Assembly: GCF_918797505.1 (NCBI RefSeq)
Contig: NC_092793.1
Location: 72,971,912-73,035,911, forward strand
Direction of reading: 5' to 3'
Length of the DNA: 64,000 nt
Source of the DNA: Bemisia tabaci
Taxonomy: Eukaryota > Arthropoda > Insecta > Hemiptera > Aleyrodidae
Below the pieces are notes generated by a model, which ran no database searches, was not told where the DNA came from, and saw only the letters and a list, made by a program, of their open reading frames with translations. Of this stretch, positions 56,271-64,000 are shown piece by piece. A program made the translations under genes and the position numbers. Position 1 is the stretch's first letter; each line of letters begins with the position of its first letter.

Positions 56271-57375
56271 TAAAGTCTCACATTATTAAATATTATCATA
56301 ATGAATTATATTTTTCAGCACAGATAAGTTTAGAGCCATCATTCCTCTTAATCTATCAACTTGGTTCTCAATTGTTCTATGTCCTAAGTCGTTAATAACC
56401 TTTGGGGACACGACAATTACTTTTATCGTGAAGTCATCCATGTACGATAAAGATATTCTCAGAGAAAAAAGGGAGTATCAGACTAAAAAAAATAAACTAA
56501 AAGGTAAAATTTACAATGCTACAGTTTGAAAACTGCTGTGTAAAATAAGTAAGACTATTAATGCTAGCTAAGAATCATGTAAAACAATCGTATAAATGTA
56601 AACATTTGAATAAAAAAAACCTCAATCACAGATTTCTTCGTTTTTTAAATCTTATAATACTCTTTACCATGTTCTAAGTTACTGGGTCAACAGTCCTTCA
56701 GGCAAGCACAATGATACGCTGTCTAAAATTAGATCAATATTTGGGAAATACTAAATCGCTTCCGCAAAAAGAACATTACTTTGGCAAGTATTTCTCTGTT
56801 TCACCTATTTTTCTCGTTTTTGTCGCAGATCTCTGGTCTTCAGTTTGCATCTTAATTGGGTTGCACTTCAAATTAAAGAACCCATATTTCTGACTCATTT
56901 TAGAAGCAATATAAAATTATCTCATCAGTTTCCCTGAGCATGTGTACATGAATATTCTCACAGACAATGTTCATGGACGAATGAGGAAAAAAGGTGCTCC
57001 ATCAAATAGACCCACTCATAGACATAGAAACTTATGTAGGAAGAGGAAGTATTTATTCAAGAGCTTTGATGTGATTACGAGTATACACGGAAAATTGTGC
57101 TAAAATGGTTCCATAAAAAGTTATTTCTACTTTTGAATAGGAAATACATCACATGAACCAATAAAGATGCCAGTAAATAGTTAGGAGAAAAAAGTAAAAA
57201 AAAGTAAAAATAAATAAGATCAGATCAAAACACACCATAAAATCTGAAGTTAAAAACCAACCAAGGAGCATTTTGAAAATGAAGCAGAGCAGTGGACACA
57301 TTTGAATCAAAATTCGGATCTAATACTGAGAGAGGATACGGAGCAGAATCGAATAGTATCGTCACAGAATATAAA

Positions 57376-57520
57376 GGCATATATAGGCTTAGCCTGTATA
57401 TAGGCGTATATAGGCTTAGCCTGTATATAGGCATATATAGGCTTGCCTGTATATAGGCGTATATATGCTTAGCCTGTATATAGGCGTATATAGGCTTAGC
57501 CTGTATATAGGCGAATATAA
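57376..57520. repeat. 27-bp tandem repeat with palindromic unit, about 5 copies
   Basis: The unit is GGCGTATATAGGCTTAGCCTGTATATA read in two parts (GGCGTATATAGG, CTTAGCCTGTATATA). The centre TATAGGCTTAGCCTGTATA is a palindrome apart from a few bases. Further partial units lie at 57612-57657. On the minus strand it yields a repetitive YAYIQA-type frame that is not a gene. Confidence 0.85.
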
Positions 57521-58037
57521 GCTTTCCTAGCCGGGAATTCATGAGAGGACCATCGCGGAGCTTTTCTCCCTTAAGTTCCGCTTGATATTTGAAATATTTG
57601 AATCGCCATGTTAGCCTGTACATAAGAATATATAGGCTTAGCCTGTACATAGGCGTAAGAAAAAAAAAATTACGATACAATATAAATAAGAGTGGTGAGA
57701 AAAAAAAGAGATTTGTTAAAAAAAAACACCAAAAATACAAGGAAGAGACTTTCCTCCCATCAAGGCTGAGCCTTATACCAAATAGGATCTGCTTTAATTA
57801 AAGCATCATTTTCTTAAAAATGTAAAACGACAGTAATTTTTAGGTGTTTCACTAGTTGACTATCACCATAGACTTGCCACCCATATGTCTCCTATTTAAA
57901 TACTCGGCACCACTTATCAACTAATTTGGTATTAGTTCAAACCTCATACAACAAGGATATGGGAAATCTACAGAGGAGGTGAAATTAAATCACTTTGTGT
58001 GTATTGCAGGTACAGCGTCTGATTCAAAGAGATGCTC

Positions 58038-61000
58038 CTAAAGAGGCCCTGAAGGAGGGGCAAGCATTTGTGGAAAGGCTTCATCGAGCCAGTTGATGAG
58101 ACTGTGCTCTGGCATACCGGATGCAGTAAAGTGGTCTTCGAGGAGAATCTGAGAATATTTTGTGTGCATTGCCTGTGCTTCGTTCTCATTGACAGGGTCG
58201 TGACACATTCTATATAAATCTGAAAAAATTCAGAACAAGCATTTTTAATTTTCTAACAAAACACAAGGAGACTCTCGGATTTGTCAAGCAATTATAATCT
58301 AAAAAATATTTATTCATTGGCATTGAAATAAAGTCATGCATCACCTTTAAGCAACTTGTCGCTGGCAATGACCGGGGCTGAATAGCCAAAATATGTCCAA
58401 ATAAATTAGAAATTCGATTTACAAGACCCGAGATTTACCGGATTTTTTATGCCCAGTGACAAAATTTTAGCTCCAATCGACAGCTTTTCCTGGAAAAGTG
58501 CAGAATTATTTGCAAAATTCCACACTGCTGTCGCACAATTGGTAACTCTACTAATCATAACTCATAGGCACCGCAATCTTATGCATTACGCGCCAATAAC
58601 GATGATGGCATGTCGTCACCTTCCGGCCAAAGTATTACAAGCATCGCCGATGCTTCAAAATTTCTGCCCCCATTTTATTCTTTTACATAGAAATTGTTGA
58701 TTTAATCTGTTTGAAAATTTCACTGAATTTCAGCGGCAGACCAAAGAAAATTCAGTACAATTTTCGGACAGCTTCGTTGAACAATTCCTCCATGAATAAA
58801 ATAAAATGGCAGCGGAAATTTTTAAACGTCGCATGGCGCTTGTGATACTTCGGCCGGAGGGTGACAATGTGTTCGAGCCTGGCCGGTGATATCAGCTGAA
58901 CAGTATACCCTCAAAAATACGCCGAATGGACGAGAGAAGGAGGAAGAGAGAGGAAGAAAAAAAAGAAAAAAATAAAAACAACTTAATTTTGAAATTTTTC
59001 CACAAATTACACAGCATAAACGTGAAAAGAAACATCCAACTTTGTTTGAAGCTTCCCTCGCATAGTACACAGAATTGACGCAAAATTTTCTTTTTTAAGA
59101 AATCGGACCTCACATTTTGCCATCAAAAACACATTTTCCGATTCACCAGATTACTCAATTGACCACATTTCCCAGCAGTTCCCCAAGAATCCGGCAAGTT
59201 GAACTTCTACTGTAGTTCTATTTTAATGCACATGAGTGAACATGTTTTAGGAGTTTTCAACTGCTTGAGTCTCCTAACAGGCTGCTTCTTCACTAACTTA
59301 ACAAATCTTGCATTATTACAATAATTCCACATCCCCCACCCCCCCCCCCCAAAAAAAAAACAACAACAGGTAGCGTGAGACCATTGAGGGAAATAAACTT
59401 GCAGTTAAATCCTCTCTACATTCAGACACAATAAGTCATTACCAAATGCAGTTTGAATTTAGATAAGACACAGTTTATAGGGGAAAAAGTCAACATACGC
59501 TTGGTGTTGTGTACTGATGCAAAATAAAACTTGTATTGAGAACCTGCCGACAAGTTTTTAATTAATTCTAAATCATCTACGCTCACTATATATTAGATTC
59601 TCATGTTGAAGGCACGAGAAAGTAAAAATTAATTTTTCACTACATAAGTTCTGCGAGAAAAATAAGTTGAGGGCAGATGAGGAGAATGAGGTTCGAAGGG
59701 AGAGGCTATTACAAAGGAGTCACGAACACACTCCTTAATTTCTATTGATATGGTTGAGGACTAGAAAAAATTAAAGCTTCGGCAAATGAATATTCAAAAT
59801 TAAAGAATTTTAATCTTCAGCAATTCGATCCACAGAATCAAAACTGATAGCGATTTTGAATGAGATGACACCAACGATTGACCAATAATCTTATAGGTCC
59901 AGACGAACAGATTTGTTAAAAGAAAATCCGTCATTTCAGAATTCAATAATTTCAGAGCGTGCAAACTTAAACTTGGGAAGAATGAAAACAAGGATAAACT
60001 TAAATGTACGCATTCTTGTTTTTCCCCCTTCCTTTTTTTTTTTTTTTTTTTTTCATTTATCATGCTTCATTGGGGAAAAGTGGAATACCTTTCAAAATTG
60101 CAGATGCCCAGAGTTGGATGTGGAGATCGGGAATTTTGCTGGCCAAATGCATTGCAGGTTTGACCATGTTCATGCTGTCGTTGCTATTTTCTAATGATAG
60201 GTATATTTGGCCCAAGAGAACTAGCGAACAGGAGGTCAACCTATTCAAACCTTCTGCATTGGCAAGACTCAACATTTCTCGCAAATACCTCCTGCAAAAA
60301 GTGAAAGAAATAAAAATTAGAACGATATGAAAAAGGAGGAAAAAGTGAAAGAAGAACATCAATACCTCACCAAAACTTATAATCACTGTGCATGGGAAAG
60401 TAGGTTTTGTTGGAAAAAAAATAAAAACAAAACCAAAAACAAATGTCAGCAAGGTTTCAATTGTTATGCTTCAGAACATATTCCAATAGTTAGTTTAAAA
60501 ATGATTACGTTAAAAAAAAAATTAAAAAACCATTAGAGAGAGATGTAGACAAATCAAGCTGTGGCGATGCTATTATTGAGCATTGGTAAGCAATGCGCAG
60601 GAAAAATAATGTTGAGCATGGCTCTTAGCTTTCAATTATGTGGAAAAGGAAGATGAGAGAATGATAGTCAGCCATAATTGCTCAATTGTTTTCTCCATCA
60701 CAGCAACAGCAGAATGAGGTCACATCTAGGGCTGTTCTATCGGCTGTCGGTAAGCTACCGAAACAGTTCCGTCAAGAAAAAGTTACTATAAGAGCGCTCT
60801 TACCAATAGCGATCTGAGTTTTTGGAGCTAACGAAAATAAGCTGTTGCCATTTGTACATCTGCGCCACCACGCCAGGCAATCTGACAAACCCAACACATG
60901 GGGTAACAATGCATTGAGTGCGAGCTCTCAAAACTCCAATAAGGCCCGCTGTTAACAATATCATCGCCACTGTCAGTACTGTCACCAATTTCGGTGAGAG

Positions 61001-63270
61001 ACAATACCGATAGTGTTCCCGCAAGAATTCGTTTGAACACCTCTAGTCACATCTGCCCATACCCTTACGGAGTTTTAAAAAGCACTGTGGAAAGCACCAA
61101 CTATGAATTGCTATGGCTGGTTCTTTTTTGCAGATCAAAATCAAATTGTCTTAGGCTTTGAGCAGACTCAAAAGTTGAAGTAATTTCAAATATGCATGAT
61201 GAAAATCATTTCAAGAGACTTGTAAGTTTGACTTCAAAAGAAATGTAAAGTTGTGACATAACTGTAGTATGAGTTGTATGGTGGCCGTTTCATTATGTTG
61301 TTTATGGGATATATATAATCGATGAAACCAAGGGTCGTAGCACCATACAATATCATAAGCCTTAGGCCAATGAAATACGTTCCATTCAGTGTTCCTACAA
61401 AAAGCCTCTTTTCCCACTCAAAACAGACTTTTCACATTTGTCTTTGTTCACGCATGCATTACTAAGTAAAACCAGGGTGTCTACTGATACTGGCTGGCAA
61501 AAACTCTGTGCTTTTACGAAACTTTTTCAACACTTTTCTGAAAAATTCAGTACTTCTCTGGTATGTTCGAGTGACAGAAATTGAGAATTCAATATTTAGG
61601 AGCGAATTGGGACATAAATGCCATAGCCAAGAATTTCAAATTTCATTTGTAGGCTCAAGATTAATCGGCTGCACAATAGCGATCTACCGGGCAAATACTG
61701 CACTCAGAATCAATGCGCAAGGGAATGCATGATTTTCACCCTGTCTTAGAAAATACGCAGGACATGAAGCAAAAAAATTCGGGACCTCTGTGCGGAATTT
61801 CCGTATTTCTCTCATATGTACTTGTGGACCATCCTCCAAAAAACAGTAGTTTTCCGTGACTCTCCAGATTTTCTGAATGAGTACCTGAAGACCATGTAAA
61901 AGTGACCGTGTAAAGGATTACCACTTGTGTGGTATTTGAAGTAGTTAAAAAAAAAAAAGTCACCTTCAAAAAATCTGGTTTTAGGGCAATTCCTACAGCA
62001 TGCGAAAATCCCATTCTTGATAAAGCGATCAACAAAGCGATGCATTAAATATGTTTTTGCAAGGGTAAACTTACTTGGCTTCATTGTGCTGACCCTGAAA
62101 GAATGCTTGAAGTCCCTGCACATAATACGCTGCAGCTTGCAGGCTAATTTTTGTTCCTTGCTTTTTCAAGGCCTCCGGACTGATTCTCGGTGCTAAAGTA
62201 GCAAATTGTTGGTCGAGCCTTCCTCTCAGGTACATGATTGCTAAATTCAGATTTGCAAACGTCCACAAGTCTCGATCTTTTGAAGACTGGAACACACAAA
62301 CGATATGTACACTGAAGTATTTTTCAGAAACGCTACCAAAAAAAGGTTAATTTGCAGCTGGTTCCATTGAGTAGCTGCTCTGTTCTCAGGATATGCCAAC
62401 AGATCATCAAGAACTTCTTTTTGGGCTGAGAAATCTTCTTAGAGAACCTTGGGAAGGTGACGTTTTAGGGTAGCTAATCCTAAAATAATGAAGTCAAAAC
62501 TTACAATGTTTACTTGTCCCTCTAACACCCTGTTACCTTGAAGCGTCAGGGTGGTGGAGGGGCATAGTCATCCATGGTCATGATGACTGATATTCGAGTG
62601 TCCTCAAATATCATATAAATACCCATAAATATCAATCACCTTTGGGGATTGAACCTGGGACCACAGTGTTGGCAGCGAACTGCCTTGACCACTACACCAC
62701 TGATGCTGACTTGATTAGTAAGTACATAGCTGTGTTTAAAGCAACTATAGTTGTGGTATACTCTTATCATAGATGGTCTCTTATCCCTCAGTCTTGCCAT
62801 AGTCAGGTCTTATTGGTCAAAGATTAGAGATCACCACAACTGTAGTTTCTTCGAATAAAATATCGATCTTATATTATCTACCTTTGATACAACTATGTTA
62901 AAAATATTTATTAATATCTCATTATGATTTGATTTCTGAACTTTCATATCTGTGAATCGTATTCAAAGACTAGTGAAACCGGTCCAATTGATGAGTTGAA
63001 TAGTTTTTAACAGGAAATTGGGGTCTACCTGTAGGACCGATGAGAATTGAGCCTCGGCTGCTTCCATGCAGTTCATAGACATGGCATAAAGTCCTAGTAA
63101 CGTGTGCAACTGTGGTTTGTGAAGCATCATCAGCCGAGGGTTAGGCTGACATAACTGAACGGCCTGCGCTATTTCGTTCAAAGCTTCTGCCTTCTCACCC
63201 ATGACCAGTTGACACATCACCATGTGCTCCAATAGCTGAAGTTGAAATGTAGCAAAACTGGGCTTCTCAT
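58038..63270 (-). CDS. MAU2: MAU2 chromatid cohesion factor (SCC4 homologue), 3' part
   Basis: MAU2/SCC4 partners NIPBL/SCC2 in the complex that loads cohesin on chromatin in the nucleus. Four minus-strand exons are visible: 63029-63270, 62075-62286, 60089-60291 and 58038-58219, joining in frame for about 278 codons to a TAG stop. Family landmarks: [39 protein letters not shown] and [20 protein letters not shown] in the first; [20 protein letters not shown] across exons 2/3; [19 protein letters not shown] and [20 protein letters not shown] in the third; [13 protein letters not shown], then [12 protein letters not shown] in the last. The helical TPR-like pattern is intact. The C-terminus ends soon after WLDE, in a short [13 protein letters not shown] tail. 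The 5' exons lie right of the window. Introns hold a hAT MITE and a SINE. Confidence 0.93.
58606..58872. repeat. Distant TCGACGG-like TIR element in a MAU2 intron
   Basis: TGTCGTCACCTTCCGGCCAA at the left and TTCGGCCGGAGGGTGACAA at the right are inverted; inner blocks TTCAAAATTTCTGCCCCC and GAAATTTTTAAACGTCGCAT recall the TCGACGG layout. Relationship is tentative. Confidence 0.45.
60727..61045. mobile_element. hAT-type MITE with perfect 8-bp target duplication
   Basis: TAGGGCTGTTC at the left and GAACACCTCTA at the right are terminal inverted repeats of hAT type. GTCACATC occurs directly outside both ends (60719-60726 and 61046-61053), an exact 8-bp duplication. 319 bp, no transposase. In a MAU2 intron. 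Confidence 0.85.
62510..62711 (-). repeat. tRNA-derived SINE in a MAU2 intron
   Basis: On the minus strand, TGGTGTAGTGGTCAAGGC (A box, about 62682-62699) and GGTTCAATCCC (B box, 62645-62655) form a tRNA-like head. A non-tRNA body follows to about 62510 with ACTATGCCCCTCCACCACCC. It is oriented like the host gene. Confidence 0.6.
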
Positions 63271-64000
63271 CTGAAAACATGAGTAGTCAAATAAGTTTCT
63301 AGGTGGGGGGGGGGGGGGACGGACAGATATTGAAACACCGAGGTATTTGGACGATTGCACGTGATCCTAGGATAGATTATCTACTTCTGAGCCAATAATT
63401 AAACTCAAAAAATGCAAGCCTCTTTTATTGCTCTTTAGATCCTTATTTAAACTTGCTTCATTTTTCCCGGGCAAATATACATATAAACAGTAGACCTGTG
63501 CGACAACGAATGGCTGTTATTAAAATAAATGAAATAGCACTCTGATGGAGATTATTGCCATTGAGATTCGATTTAACTTGAGAGATAAAGAAAATGATAA
63601 AAATCTGGACCAAGTTTGATAGAAAACACTTAGGAAACCTTATAACGTATAGAAAATCTCAGTAGTGGCAGAATAAGATGCCAGGCAAAGTGTATTGTGA
63701 CTGATACAGATTATCTGAAATGATGTTACATTGTCTTGTAAATGCTTGAGTACCTCGTAAAAATTTGTCAAAATAATTAAAATTCTCCCTTTAAAAGATT
63801 GTAAATGTTCATTTTATGGAGCAGTTTGTCCTCAACATCTACCAGGCCGAGTTCCATGATTTTTGCGGCTGGGCGAAAATTTAAAACAAGGGACATTTCA
63901 GGGTGAAAAAAGTCGAAAAATCAAGTTCATCATTTCCCCTGGAAGTTGTGTTTTCTCAATTCTTGACGATTTTTGGGATCTAAAAACGTATATGGTCCCA
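63271..64000. other. MAU2 intron or upstream sequence
   Basis: No further MAU2 exon recognised. A poly-G run lies at 63305-63318. Near 63840, CTACCAGGCCGAGTTCCATG matches a block repeated inside the Helitron at 38588-39437, so a Helitron relative probably reaches the window edge. Confidence 0.4.

Larger units (their letters stand above)
49366..58037. other. OR-D to MAU2 convergent intergenic region
   Basis: Both neighbouring genes end toward this region. It contains several TIR elements, one candidate minus-strand terminal exon (50442-50661), a 150-bp hairpin, a CpG-rich patch, helicase remnants and a short tandem array (all listed). No AATAAA is found close after the OR-D stop. The stretches 51905-52440, 53200-53750 and 56280-57370 show nothing I recognise. 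Confidence 0.5.

Noticed and set aside
56825..56900. Degenerate OR exon 7-like sequence (tcgcag, ggtcttcagtttgcatctt, attgggttg)
   Set aside because: It resembles OR-C exon 7 over about 70 bp with gaps, but has stops, and no neighbouring OR exon remnant was found; chance similarity cannot be excluded.
57376..57520. Possible CRISPR-like array
   Set aside because: Units are directly adjacent with no unique spacers, and the DNA is from an insect nuclear genome.
57225..57740. 171-codon minus-strand frame with YAYIQA repeats and hydrophobic stretches
   Set aside because: Its body is the 27-bp tandem repeat and the rest is low-complexity AT-rich sequence; no homology is apparent.

Overview
The window is nuclear DNA from an insect. 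Coding sequence is split by GT-AG introns, the main gene family is the insect-only odorant receptor (OR) family, and most other DNA is transposon debris. A hemipteran such as a whitefly would fit, but nothing here fixes the order or species.

Layout: (1) 530-49365, + strand: a tandem array of four odorant receptor genes. OR-A is partial (only its five 3' exons lie inside the window), OR-B spans 9609-17732, OR-C 20344-32305 and OR-D 40739-49365. They were assembled here from exon translations, splice sites and phases. The last four coding exons of every copy are exactly 100, 126, 156 and 60 nt long with the same phases. OR-C and OR-D read as intact receptors of 432 and 436 aa; OR-B is intact except for an unlocated start codon. 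(2) 58038-63270, - strand: the 3' half of a MAU2 (SCC4-type cohesin loader subunit) gene whose four visible exons join in frame for about 278 codons; the 5' half lies to the right of the window. (3) 50442-50661, - strand: a possible terminal exon of an unrecognised gene between the array and MAU2.

The rest is mobile DNA: a 5'-truncated non-LTR retrotransposon (34276-35907, - strand) and a C-terminal scrap of a relative (46475-46610); a non-autonomous Helitron with both ends (38588-39437); broken pieces of Helitron Rep (22501-22740 and 23873-24120) around a 515-bp tandem repeat; a decayed PIF1-type helicase (53761-55690); a hAT-type MITE with a perfect 8-bp target duplication (60727-61045); tRNA-like SINE heads; and at least eight families of foldback/TIR elements. 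The most abundant, called here the TCGACGG family, has about ten recognisable copies, inserts at TA, and occurs as subfamilies whose two ends have changed in parallel.

The four receptors would form odorant-gated channels with the co-receptor Orco (not seen here) in olfactory neuron membranes. MAU2 is functionally unrelated and convergent to the array. I found no clearly new biochemical system. The best leads are the parallel end-divergence of the TCGACGG elements, the inverted Helitron/515-bp repeat structure, a 60-bp-arm near-perfect hairpin and the orphan terminal exon. All calls come from reading the sequence by eye; no searches were run.
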